From positions 248,001 to 312,000 of the forward strand of contig NZ_JBOBFV010000004.1 of NCBI RefSeq assembly GCF_050587365.1: 64,000 bases of DNA, read 5' to 3'. The notes beneath the pieces are model-generated. The model saw only the letters and a list, made by a program, of their open reading frames with translations. It searched no databases and was not told where the DNA came from. The stretch comes from Plantibacter auratus (GTDB lineage Bacteria > Actinomycetota > Actinomycetes > Actinomycetales > Microbacteriaceae). Of the stretch, positions 56,001 through 63,286 are shown one piece after another (position 1 is the first letter of the stretch; each line of letters begins with the position of its first letter). Both the position numbers and the translations under genes were made by a program.

Positions 56001-56852
56001 GGGCGCGCCACCGGCGGCCACGCGCTGCTTCGACCAGGCGGTGAGCTGCATCATCGCCTCGAGGGCGTCGGGCAGGTAGGCCTGGATGACGATGCCGGCC
56101 TGGTACTGCAGCAGCTGCGGCTGGTCGAGGAGTCGGGTGAAGACCGCGATGGTGAGGTCGAGGTCGCGGTACTCCTCCATGTCGAGGTTGATGAAGGTGC
56201 CGGTCGCGAGCCCCTCCTCGTAGAGCGGCACGAGGCGACGGACGATGCGGTCGATGACCTGCTCGAACGACCACATGGAGAGCTGGCTGGCGATCGACGA
56301 GACCTTGATGGACACGTAGTCGACGTCGGGGCGCTGCAGGAGCTCACGGGTGCCGGCGAGCCGTTTGGCCGCCTCACCCTCGCCGAGGACGGCCTCCCCG
56401 AGGAGGTTCAGGTTGAGTCGGGAACCGTCGGCGCGCAGCTTCGCGATCGCATTGCCGAGCTCACGAGGACGGCTGTCGACGATGAGGTGCCCGACCATGC
56501 CCCGGAGGACGCGGCGTGCGGCGGGGACGACGACCCAGGGCAGGACCGGGCCGACCAGACCGCCCGTGCGGACGGCGGCCTGCTCGTACCAGGGCAGGAA
56601 CCGCGGCGTCCGACCGGCGAGGGCGGCGAGGGCGTTCCCGGCGACGAGCGGGTCCTCCGGGCGCATGACGCCGTCGACGAACCCGACGGTGAATTCGAGA
56701 CCGTTGGGATCGCGCAGCACGCCGGCGAGCCGCTCGGCGGCGGGATCGGTCGGAGCTTCCGCCCCTTCGTCGACCCATTTCGACGCGAGGGCGATCGCAC
56801 GATCCGCGAGTCCGACCGGTTCGGTGGGACCCTCGTTCGCAACGTTCGCCAT
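53091..56852 (-). CDS. putA: Bifunctional proline dehydrogenase / glutamate-semialdehyde dehydrogenase
   Basis: A 1253-residue PutA. The proline dehydrogenase barrel occupies about 100-480 (DVDYVSIKVSSIASQ, VRLVKGANLAMERV, VGVAGHNLFDIAYAW) and the aldehyde dehydrogenase about 590-1080, with catalytic Cys813 in FGHAGQKCSAAS and the preceding Glu in LLAETSGKNA. It oxidises L-proline via pyrroline-5-carboxylate to glutamate, using FAD then NAD. No N-terminal ribbon-helix-helix DNA-binding domain is present, so it is not self-regulating. The start at 56852 has TAGGCT seven bases upstream. Confidence 0.94.
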   Translation of the reverse strand: MANVANEGPTEPVGLADRAIALASKWVDEGAEAPTDPAAERLAGVLRDPNGLEFTVGFVDGVMRPEDPLVAGNALAALAGRTPRFLPWYEQAAVRTGGLVGPVLPWVVVPAARRVLRGMVGHLIVDSRPRELGNAIAKLRADGSRLNLNLLGEAVLGEGEAAKRLAGTRELLQRPDVDYVSIKVSSIASQLSMWSFEQVIDRIVRRLVPLYEEGLATGTFINLDMEEYRDLDLTIAVFTRLLDQPQLLQYQAGIVIQAYLPDALEAMMQLTAWSKQRVAAGGAPIKVRLVKGANLAMERVDAAIHGWPLATTGSKRETDTNYKRVLDWALTPAHTDVVRVGVAGHNLFDIAYAWLLAGDRGVRERVDFEMLLGMATGQVEAIKRDVGTVLLYTPVVNPKEFDVAISYLVRRLEENASEENFMSAVFELAEKPTLFARERRRFLASVDALGETAGQVPTPNRTQDRAAEAPEAPLPDNDGDDRFRDPAQAPDAGLTQQVLGLERGSSGGEDRFHADPSSAYVETAVFSRSERGGVVDGAPGFENAADTDPSLAANRAWGASILARVPQSTLGGAAVAAAAIDDPRVLERTITMVHAAGERWGARPAAERAAVLHAAARVLASRRADLIEVMASETGKTIAEADPEVSEAVDFAHYYAANAPLLESVHGASFVPSALTVVTPPWNFPVAIPAGGVLAALAAGSGVIIKPAPQAKRCAAVIVEALWDAGVPRDLLVLADVAEGDLGRRLVSHPAVDRVILTGSFETAQLFRGWRADLPLLAETSGKNAIIVTPSADLDLAVADIVKSAFGHAGQKCSAASLVILVGSVARSDRFLRQLEDAVRSLRVGWPSDARTQMGPIVEPAGEKLLAGLTELRLGEKWLVEPKLLDDSSVNFGQPSERLWSPGVRTGVQPGSPFHVTEYFGPVLGIMQAANLTEAIALQNATPYGLTAGLHTLDPVDLGEWLDTVEAGNLYVNRGITGAIVQRQPFGGWKRSSVGTGTKAGGPNYLFGLGEWRPDPGSASRSLHLRGLDTRIVKLIEAAQPSLTYEAFDVLRRSALSDAIAWGNEFGEVKDVSQLGVERNLLRYRPVPVAVRVASGADLGDALRVLIAAVRSRSRFTVSLGGRLPREVRDWLSELSIPVSLETDEQWLTRMAARGSIDTGELGQEPPVATRVRIVGPRPETVAEAEPGTEASEPEPLAKRLAEALGGDPEIAIWAGPVTQAGRVELLPFLREQAISITAHRFGNPDPWSQSVI

Positions 56853-56859
56853 GCTGCTC

Positions 56860-56865
56860 AGCCTA
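56860..56865 (-). promoter_or_regulatory. -10 box TAGGCT of leaderless putA
   Basis: TAGGCT is seven bases before the ATG at 56852. Confidence 0.5.
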
Positions 56866-56929
56866 TGCTCCGATCCGGTGATCCCAGCTGAGGCTCGCGA
56901 GTACACGCCTGGCGGCTGAGCACCCCGGT

Positions 56930-57071
56930 CGGTCACCGCCCTTCGACAAGCTCAGGGACCGGAGGGCCATGTCGCGGAGACCCCGCCCCGGCCGCCGCCC
57001 TTCGACAAGCTCAGGGACCGGTGCGCCACATCGCTGAGACCCCTCCCCGGTCACTGAGCCTGTCGAAGTGC
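56930..57071. repeat. CTTCGACAAGCTCAGGGACCGG repeat cluster
   Basis: Two direct copies of CCCTTCGACAAGCTCAGGGA (near 56939 and 56998) and one inverted copy ending CACTGAGCCTGTCGAAGTG (near 57052-57070) fill the 240-bp spacer between putA and the divergent phytoene-dehydrogenase-like gene. The last copy ends ten bases before that gene's -10 box. Confidence 0.85.
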
Positions 57072-57080
57072 GCCTGCGAA

Positions 57081-57086
57081 TAGGGT
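57081..57086 (+). promoter_or_regulatory. -10 box TAGGGT of leaderless FAD-oxidoreductase gene
   Basis: TAGGGT is six bases before the ATG at 57093. Confidence 0.5.
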
Positions 57087-57092
57087 GTGGTC

Positions 57093-58880
57093 ATGCACTC
57101 CGTCGAGCAGTACGACGCCGTCATCGTCGGCGGCGGTCACAACGGCCTCACCGCCGCCGCCTACCTCGCACGCGCGGGCAAGCGCGTCCTCCTCCTCGAG
57201 CGCCTCGACCATACGGGTGGAGCAGCCGTCTCGGAACGTCCGTTCCCCGGCGTGGACGCACGCCTGTCCCGGTACTCGTACCTCGTCAGCCTGCTGCCCC
57301 AGCAGATCATCCACGAGCTCGGGCTCGACGTCCAGCTCGTCCGGCGCCGCTTCTCCTCGTACACGCCCGACCCCGCGAGCCCCGGTACGGGTCTCCTGAT
57401 CGACAACCGTGACGACGACGCCACCGTCGCGTCGTTCGCGTCCATCGGGCATCCGGAGGACGCCGCGGGTGTCGCCGAACTGCACCGTCGGATCGGTCAC
57501 CTGGCCTCGGTGCTCTGGCCGACGGTGCTCGAGCCGCTCCGCAGCCGTTCCGATGCGCGAGACGCGGCGATCGCCGCCGCCGCGGACCTCGGGGTACCGG
57601 CTGGGGAGGTCGCGTCGATCTGGTCGGCGGTGTTCGATGAGCCGATCGGCCGCGCCATCGAGGACGCCGCGCGTTCCGACCTCGTCCGCGGTGTCGTCTT
57701 CACGGATGCGCTCATCGGCACCTTCGCCCGCGCCGACGACCCGACCTTGCAGCAGAACATCTGCTTCCTCTACCACCTGATCGGCGGCGGGACGGGCGAC
57801 TGGGATGTCCCGGTCGGCGGCATGGGCGCGGTCACGGACGCGCTGCGCCGCGCGGCCGAGGAGGCCGGTGCCGAGATCCGGACGCTCGCCGAGGTGACCT
57901 CCATCCAACCGGAGCACGGACTCGTCGCCTACGTGGACCTCGCCGCGGAGGCGGAGCTCGAGGCGACCGAACCGATGTCGACGCTGGACCGGTTCCGGCC
58001 TCGCCCCGGGGTCGTCGTCCGCGGCGAGTGGATCCTGTCGGGTGCGGCTCCGGCTGTGCTGGAGCGCCTCCTCGACCCGGCGGCGGAGCAACGGGCGGTC
58101 GCGGCCGCGTACGCCGCGTGGTCGGCAGCGCGGGGGACACCGGTGCAGTGGAGTGATGCCGACGCGATCCTCGGCACGGCGCCAGCGCCGGAGGACAGTG
58201 TCCCGCATCCCGAGGGCGCCCAGGTGAAGGTGAACCTGTTGCTGCGGAGGCTCCCCGAGCTCCTCGACCCGGCCGTCGATCCGTCGGCGGCGTTCGGCGG
58301 CACCTTCCACATCAACGAGGGCTGGGCCCAGCTGGAGCACGCCTACCTCGAGGCGGAGGCCGGCCGGATCCCCGACCCGCTACCCTGCGAGATCTACTGC
58401 CACACGCTGAGCGACCCCAGCATCCTGTCGCCGGAGCTGCAGGCCTCGGGGGCGCAGACGCTCACCGTGTTCGGGCTCCATGTGCCGCATCGGCTCGCGG
58501 TCGCTGCGGACGCGATCCCCGGCGGCCACGACGCCTTCCGTGACGCGCTGCAGGCCGCGGTACTGCGATCGTTGGACTCGGTGATCGCGGAACCCATCGA
58601 GGACCTGCTGCTGCTCGACGCCGAGGGGCGGCCCTGCATCGAGACGCGGACGACGCTCGACCTCGAGCGCTCGCTGGCGATGCCGGGCGGGAACATCTTC
58701 CACGGCCCGCTGTCGTGGCCGTTCCTGGAGGACGACGCCCCACGGACGACAGCGGCCGAGCGGTGGGGCGTCGCGACGGCGCACTCGCGCGTCCTGCTCT
58801 GCGGCGCCGGGGCCCGACGCGGTGGCGCGGTCAGCGGACTCGGCGGGCACAACGCCGCGATGGCCGTCCTGGACGCCTGA
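57093..58880 (+). CDS. Phytoene dehydrogenase-like FAD-dependent oxidoreductase
   Basis: A 595-residue flavoprotein. The N-terminal FAD motif is DAVIVGGGHNGLTAAAYLAR (7-26 region), followed by VLLLERLDHTGGAAVSE; VPVGGMGAVTDALRRAAEEA near 246-265 and the C-terminal LCGAGARRGGAVSGLGGHNA are typical of the CrtI/amine-oxidase-like family that includes PYROXD2. No carotenoid genes are adjacent, so a redox role on an unknown substrate is all that can be said. Confidence 0.85.
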   Translation: MHSVEQYDAVIVGGGHNGLTAAAYLARAGKRVLLLERLDHTGGAAVSERPFPGVDARLSRYSYLVSLLPQQIIHELGLDVQLVRRRFSSYTPDPASPGTGLLIDNRDDDATVASFASIGHPEDAAGVAELHRRIGHLASVLWPTVLEPLRSRSDARDAAIAAAADLGVPAGEVASIWSAVFDEPIGRAIEDAARSDLVRGVVFTDALIGTFARADDPTLQQNICFLYHLIGGGTGDWDVPVGGMGAVTDALRRAAEEAGAEIRTLAEVTSIQPEHGLVAYVDLAAEAELEATEPMSTLDRFRPRPGVVVRGEWILSGAAPAVLERLLDPAAEQRAVAAAYAAWSAARGTPVQWSDADAILGTAPAPEDSVPHPEGAQVKVNLLLRRLPELLDPAVDPSAAFGGTFHINEGWAQLEHAYLEAEAGRIPDPLPCEIYCHTLSDPSILSPELQASGAQTLTVFGLHVPHRLAVAADAIPGGHDAFRDALQAAVLRSLDSVIAEPIEDLLLLDAEGRPCIETRTTLDLERSLAMPGGNIFHGPLSWPFLEDDAPRTTAAERWGVATAHSRVLLCGAGARRGGAVSGLGGHNAAMAVLDA

Positions 58881-58909
58881 CCTGCACGCCGCAGAACGCG
58901 TCGCCGCGC

Positions 58910-59905
58910 TCAGTGGTGGCGGTGGTCCTGGATGGTGATCTTCGGGCCACGACGTGGCTTGTGGATGCCACTCCGGCCGATGAGCCGTAGCACCCGCTGC
59001 CGGTGACCAGCCCAAGGAGCGAGCAGCTCGAGCATGCCGTCGTCGTCCACGGGTGAGCCGGTGAGCGCCTGACCCACCGAGGCCGCGAGGTGGTAGTCGC
59101 CGACACTCACGGCGTCGGGATCGCCGTGAGCTCGGAGCGTCACCTCGGCGGCCGTCCACACGCCGATGCCCGGCAGGCTCTGGAGGCGCCGCGACGCGTC
59201 GTCGGGGTGCTCGTCGATCGTCCGCTCGATCGCGGAGGCGAGCCGTGACGACCGCACGACCGTCTCCGACCGCTGCGGCCCGACACCCGCCGTATGCCAC
59301 TCCCAGCTCGGGATCATCCGCCAGGTCTCGGCAGACGGCGCGACGACCATGCCCTCCGGGGCTGGACCAGGGGCGGCATCACCGTGCCGACGCACGAGCA
59401 ACCGCCACGCACGCCACGCTTCGAGGGCGGTCACCTTCTGCTCGAGGATCGACGGCACGAGCATCTCGAACACGAGCCGGTTGCGGCTCAACCGCAGTCC
59501 CGGGTTCCGCCGGGACACCTCGGTGAGCAGCGGGCTCCGGCTTACGTCGAGTTCCGACCAGTCATCGTCCCGACCGAGCAGCTCCGGCACGCCGGCGATC
59601 ATCCACTCGGCTCCCGGACCCCAGGCGGCCGCCTCGACCTCGCCGTCGCGGACCGTCGAGACGTACAGGGTCGCGCCGCCCTGTGGGGTGCGTGCCGTCA
59701 GCCAGATTCCGCCAGGCGTGCGGCGGTAGCAGGGGCCGTCGCCGCCCCGGGCGATGAGGCGCAGGGTGCTGTGGACGTCGAGTGGACCGCTCGGGCGGTA
59801 CACCGTCCGCATCGGCTCCGCCTCGCGCGGCACCGGTCCGGTCGGCTGCAACGCGGCCTCGACGGACGACAGCGATGGAGCGGCGAACGATGCGGAGGCG
59901 GACAT
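58910..59905 (-). CDS. DNA glycosylase, HhH-GPD family (AlkA-like)
   Basis: A 331-residue protein with an N-terminal beta-rich region and a C-terminal HhH-GPD domain: VPSILEQKVTALEAWRAWRL, then the hairpin LPGIGVWTAAEVTLRAHG near 258-275 and the glycosylase Asp in DAVSVGDYHLAA near 283. This fits a 3-methyladenine-type base excision glycosylase. The start at 59905 has TAGGGT at leaderless distance and lies within a strong palindrome. The window carries a second alkylation repair gene at 31.7 kb. Confidence 0.82.
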   Translation of the reverse strand: MSASASFAAPSLSSVEAALQPTGPVPREAEPMRTVYRPSGPLDVHSTLRLIARGGDGPCYRRTPGGIWLTARTPQGGATLYVSTVRDGEVEAAAWGPGAEWMIAGVPELLGRDDDWSELDVSRSPLLTEVSRRNPGLRLSRNRLVFEMLVPSILEQKVTALEAWRAWRLLVRRHGDAAPGPAPEGMVVAPSAETWRMIPSWEWHTAGVGPQRSETVVRSSRLASAIERTIDEHPDDASRRLQSLPGIGVWTAAEVTLRAHGDPDAVSVGDYHLAASVGQALTGSPVDDDGMLELLAPWAGHRQRVLRLIGRSGIHKPRRGPKITIQDHRHH

Positions 59906-59931
59906 GGTGGTCACCCTACGTGGTGACCACC
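59906..59931. promoter_or_regulatory. Palindrome GGTGGTCACC-N6-GGTGACCACC over the glycosylase promoter
   Basis: Perfect 10-bp arms (59906-59915 and 59922-59931) start directly before the ATG codon and contain the -10 box, so a bound protein would fully block the leaderless promoter. Confidence 0.72.
59913..59918 (-). promoter_or_regulatory. -10 box TAGGGT of leaderless glycosylase gene
   Basis: TAGGGT is seven bases before the ATG at 59905, in the centre of the palindrome. Confidence 0.55.
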
Positions 59932-59993
59932 GACATCCGGCGACGCCGACGACGGCCGAGGATCGCGAAGACGCCCCGACCGCCGCCGATCCG

Positions 59994-61943
59994 CTATCGC
60001 ACCAGGCGGAAGTCATACCCGGCCTGATCGATGAACGTTCCGTTCACGCGTTGCTCGACGCGTCCGCCCTGGTAGCGGCCTGGGAGGTAGTCCCGACTCC
60101 ATTCGACGGTCCACGAGCCCGAGGAATCGGCCTTCGTCGTCCCGAGTCGGGTGCCCCAGGCTCCGATGATCTCGATGTCGGCCAGCGGTGTCGCCGTGCC
60201 GGTGAACACGGGCCGCGTACCGGTGAGGGTGTCGCCGATCCTCGGCGACGTCACCCTGAGCGGCGCTGCGACCGTGAAGTCGTACGCGCTGCGGTGCGTC
60301 TCGACACCGCCGACGATCTGTCGGACGGTGCCACCGGCGTACCGGGCGGGGAGCAGCGACTTGTTCCAGGTGATCGTCCAACGCCCACTCGCCGCCACGG
60401 CCTCGATGGTGCCGACGAGATCGCCCCAGGCGCTCCAGATCTCGAGCCTCGCGCCAGGCTGTGCCGTGCCGCTGAACTCGGGCACGGACGAACCGATGAC
60501 GCCACCGGTCGCGGGCGATTCCAGGACGAGCGGGGCGACGACGGCGCGGGCTGCCACGGTGAAGTCGTACGGCGCGCGAGACTGCTCGACGCCGTCGATC
60601 TCCTGGCGCACGGAGCCACCGCTGTACCGACCCGGGGTCAGGCTCTTGTTGATCGGTGCCGCCCAACGATGGTCGTCTCCGACCTCGGCTGCAGCGATCT
60701 CCGTACCCCAGGCACCGATCACCCGGATGGTCGCGCCCGGCTCTCCACGACCGCTGAACACCGGGTCTGCGGTCTCGACGGTCTCCCCGATGGCGGGCGA
60801 GAGCAGGGTGACGTCCTCGACCGGGCCCGGCTCGGGCGTGGGCTCCCGATAGGTGAACCGGAGCGGTGCCGTGGTGCGCTGCTCCCCGAAGACCTGCGTC
60901 GCGGTCGCGGTGTACGCGCGCGGCTCGAGCGTCCGGAGTGACTGCTGACTCCAGGCGCCGGTGTCATCCACCTCGACATCGACCAGTGTCACACCCGTCG
61001 CGTCCTCGAGGACGGTCACCCGCGCGCCCGGTTCTCCGAGACCGGAGAACACCGGACGCGGATCGTCCACCGTGGCGTCGAGTGCGGGCGTTCTGACCGT
61101 CACCGCTGTGACGACGAGGTAGGTCAGCGACCAGTTCGCGGTCGAGTCGTCAGAGCGTTGACGAACGGTGCCGGACTGCGCTCCGGGCGCGAGATCGCGG
61201 GTCGGAACGGCAGACCAGGTGCCCTCTGCGGTGACGGTCGCCGCGGCGATTGGTCCGCCGGAGGAGTCGAGGACCTCGACGACCGCATCGGGCGTGCCTC
61301 GCCCGCTGAACATGGGACGTGGCTCCCGGACGACGGAACCGGGCGTCGGCGCTTCGAGGGTGACCGGGGTGGCGACGGGGACGGGATCGAGTCCCTCCGG
61401 GGTGACCCGGTCGGCATCCACGACCGAGCCGAACCCGCCCACGGCCAGCCTGCCGTCGAACTGACGGAGGAAGCCACCTGCTCCGCCGTTCGAGACGAGG
61501 CCGTATCCGCTGACACGGTCGTTCGCGAACTCCTCCCAGCCCCATTGCTGCGCGGTCGAGCCGGTGCAGACCGCCGGGTACACGTACTTGTAGGCCTGCG
61601 ACGGATCAGGCTGGAGGCACCTCGTGACGCCTCCGACCGTGGTCGTGACCGGACCGGACGCATCCACCGACGGGAACGTCCAGCGGCCGGATGCGGCGAG
61701 CGCCTGGTCGAGCGTGGCGTGCAGCGTCACTCTGGCCGGGTTCAGGACGTCCGTCGAGCCACCGACCGCGAAGAAGGCGTCCGAGCCGGAGGGGAACGCC
61801 TGGCCGACGAACCTGCCCTCGACCGAGGACACCGCCGGGGTCGTGTCAGGCGCCGGCCCGGCGGCTCGGGCGGCCGGACCGGTGAGCAGACTCACCGTCA
61901 TGCCGAGCAGACTCACGATGGCGATGGGGATGGGGAGTTTCAT
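59994..61943 (-). CDS. Secreted protein with five Ig-like repeats
   Basis: A 649-residue exported protein: signal peptide 1-28 ending near ARAAGPAP, an N-terminal region (about 40-190) with TRCLQPDPSQ and GSTAQQWGWEEF, which resembles one ricin-type QxW lectin motif, then five repeats of about 85-90 residues. Each repeat has a P-x-FSGxGxPGAxV start, a GAWGT-like strand and a SLxPxRYxGGTVRQ end. No LPXTG or membrane anchor is seen, so it is probably released or wall-associated by binding. It shares its last two repeats closely with the protein at the window edge. Confidence 0.8.
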   Translation of the reverse strand: MKLPIPIAIVSLLGMTVSLLTGPAARAAGPAPDTTPAVSSVEGRFVGQAFPSGSDAFFAVGGSTDVLNPARVTLHATLDQALAASGRWTFPSVDASGPVTTTVGGVTRCLQPDPSQAYKYVYPAVCTGSTAQQWGWEEFANDRVSGYGLVSNGGAGGFLRQFDGRLAVGGFGSVVDADRVTPEGLDPVPVATPVTLEAPTPGSVVREPRPMFSGRGTPDAVVEVLDSSGGPIAAATVTAEGTWSAVPTRDLAPGAQSGTVRQRSDDSTANWSLTYLVVTAVTVRTPALDATVDDPRPVFSGLGEPGARVTVLEDATGVTLVDVEVDDTGAWSQQSLRTLEPRAYTATATQVFGEQRTTAPLRFTYREPTPEPGPVEDVTLLSPAIGETVETADPVFSGRGEPGATIRVIGAWGTEIAAAEVGDDHRWAAPINKSLTPGRYSGGSVRQEIDGVEQSRAPYDFTVAARAVVAPLVLESPATGGVIGSSVPEFSGTAQPGARLEIWSAWGDLVGTIEAVAASGRWTITWNKSLLPARYAGGTVRQIVGGVETHRSAYDFTVAAPLRVTSPRIGDTLTGTRPVFTGTATPLADIEIIGAWGTRLGTTKADSSGSWTVEWSRDYLPGRYQGGRVEQRVNGTFIDQAGYDFRLVR

Positions 61944-62091
61944 GGGCGATGGGCGACCTTTCGCAAGGGTGCGCCCGAGACGACCCGAGGGAGGGCCGTC
62001 CGGACGCACCGGCGGAGCGTTCGCGAACGAACGCGGTCAGCCTACAAGTATTCCAGTTGCTTAATCCAGTATGTCGACCGACTCTTCCGGT

Positions 62092-62643
62092 TCACCAGTC
62101 GCTCGGTGCCGGTGCCTTCGTAGGCGGCAGGGCGACATCCCTCGCCCACTGCGCCTGCCACGCGGGGAGCTCTGCTGGAGCCGGGCCGGTGAGCTCGAGG
62201 AGTTCCGCGAGCGGGACCACGCCGCCCGACCGCTTCAGGAAGCGCCCTCGGACGAGGGCCTGCGTGTAGATCTCGCCGCCGACGACGACGCGGTGTTCGA
62301 TGAACACGCCCTTGTCGTCATAGCCCGTCACCCGGGTCTCGACGGTGAAGCGCTGCCAGGGCTGCAGCGACTTCCGGAACGTGATGCTCTCACTCGACAC
62401 CACCGGGTACCAGCCCAGCTGCTTGAAGCGATCCCAGAGTCCGTTCCGGATCAGGAGGTCGAACCGGCCGAGGTCGAAGATCGACAGGTACACACCGTTG
62501 TTCATGTGGCCGAGGACGTCGAGATCGGTCGGCAGCACGCGCAGCCGGATCCGACCGACGTCCCAGGTGTCGAGGCGCTCGCCGCGGCGGGCTCGACGGC
62601 GGGACTGCAGGAACATGGCGATGGTGCGGAAGATGAGGTGCAC
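62092..62643 (-). CDS. Thioesterase (hot-dog fold) family protein
   Basis: A 183-residue protein. DTWDVGRIRLRVLPTDLDVL, GHMNNGVYLSIFDLGRFDLL and ITFRKSLQPWQRFTVETRVTG match the acyl-CoA thioesterase / thioesterase-like (4HBT-type) family; the Asp-x-x-GHxNN motif (about 46-52) is the active-site segment. It should hydrolyse acyl thioesters. The start is a GTG at 62643 with TACGGT seven bases upstream; the frame is open further to 62745 but without support. Confidence 0.83.
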   Translation of the reverse strand: MHLIFRTIAMFLQSRRRARRGERLDTWDVGRIRLRVLPTDLDVLGHMNNGVYLSIFDLGRFDLLIRNGLWDRFKQLGWYPVVSSESITFRKSLQPWQRFTVETRVTGYDDKGVFIEHRVVVGGEIYTQALVRGRFLKRSGGVVPLAELLELTGPAPAELPAWQAQWARDVALPPTKAPAPSDW

Positions 62644-62650
62644 GGATGCG

Positions 62651-62656
62651 ACCGTA
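62651..62656 (-). promoter_or_regulatory. -10 box TACGGT of leaderless thioesterase gene (GTG start)
   Basis: TACGGT is seven bases before the GTG at 62643. A GTTGTC-N7-GACAAC palindrome at 62685-62703 lies in the -35 region and may be an operator. Confidence 0.45.
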
Positions 62657-62767
62657 TCCCGCCGGGGCGGCGTCGTGCACCACGGTTGTCTCGACTCGAC
62701 AACACCCGGGTCCTGGGACGCCTGGTGACGTGTGGCGTCCGACACACCTGGGCCGGATCGCGAACGG

Positions 62768-63202
62768 TCAGTCAGCGCCGACGGTGTTGCCCTCCCCGCT
62801 GTCGGTGACCACCGGGGCCGACGAGGTCGCGACCTTGTTGCCGTTGGCTCCCTCGACGAACGTGACGTTGTCGACGGTCGAGACGTTCACGAGCGTGATG
62901 GAGCTGTTGAACGAGAGGTTCACGACGGCTCCCGTCACGGTCACGATGCTGTTGGAGGCCTCCACGACGACGTTCTCACAGTCGCCGTCGATGGTCACGT
63001 TCGAGCTGTCGTCGACGATGGTCGCCGTGCCGTCGACGCACTCACCCGTGACGTCGGGGATCGTGTACTCGGAACCGGTGGTGGAATCGGCGGCGACCGT
63101 CGGTGACGCGCTCGTCGTCGACGTCGCACCCGCGTCGGTGCATCCGGTGAGGGCGATGACGGCGAGGCCCGCGGCGGCGAGGAGGGTGGGTTGCTTGGAC
63201 AT
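62768..63202 (-). CDS. DUF3060 domain-containing lipoprotein
   Basis: A 144-residue lipoprotein with lipobox LTGC (Cys21), a Thr/Ser linker to about 45 and a DUF3060-type beta-repeat domain: alternating short strands such as NVTIDGDCENVVVEASNS and VVNLSFNSSITLVNVSTV, which suggest a small beta-solenoid. DUF3060 occurs in actinobacterial secreted proteins of unknown role. GAAGGAG precedes the ATG. It is placed directly downstream of the Ig-repeat protein gene at the window edge. Confidence 0.83.
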   Translation of the reverse strand: MSKQPTLLAAAGLAVIALTGCTDAGATSTTSASPTVAADSTTGSEYTIPDVTGECVDGTATIVDDSSNVTIDGDCENVVVEASNSIVTVTGAVVNLSFNSSITLVNVSTVDNVTFVEGANGNKVATSSAPVVTDSGEGNTVGAD

Positions 63203-63237
63203 GGGTGCTCCTTCGGAGGCTCGGTAGGGGAGGCAAG

Positions 63238-63273
63238 AGCCGCCGGCCCGGTGCAGCGACACCGGGCCGGCGG
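63238..63273. terminator. Terminator hairpin GCCGCCGGCCCGGTG
   Basis: Perfect 15-bp arms (63238-63252 and 63259-63273) with a 6-base loop follow the stop of the Ig-repeat protein gene (minus strand). A weak T-containing stretch follows on that strand. Confidence 0.75.
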
Positions 63274-63286
63274 CCCCAAGGTCAGC

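Noticed and set aside
52911..56891. Plus-strand ORF of 1326 codons antisense to putA
   Set aside because: It is the complement shadow of a full-length PutA with intact motifs; its composition is not protein-like.
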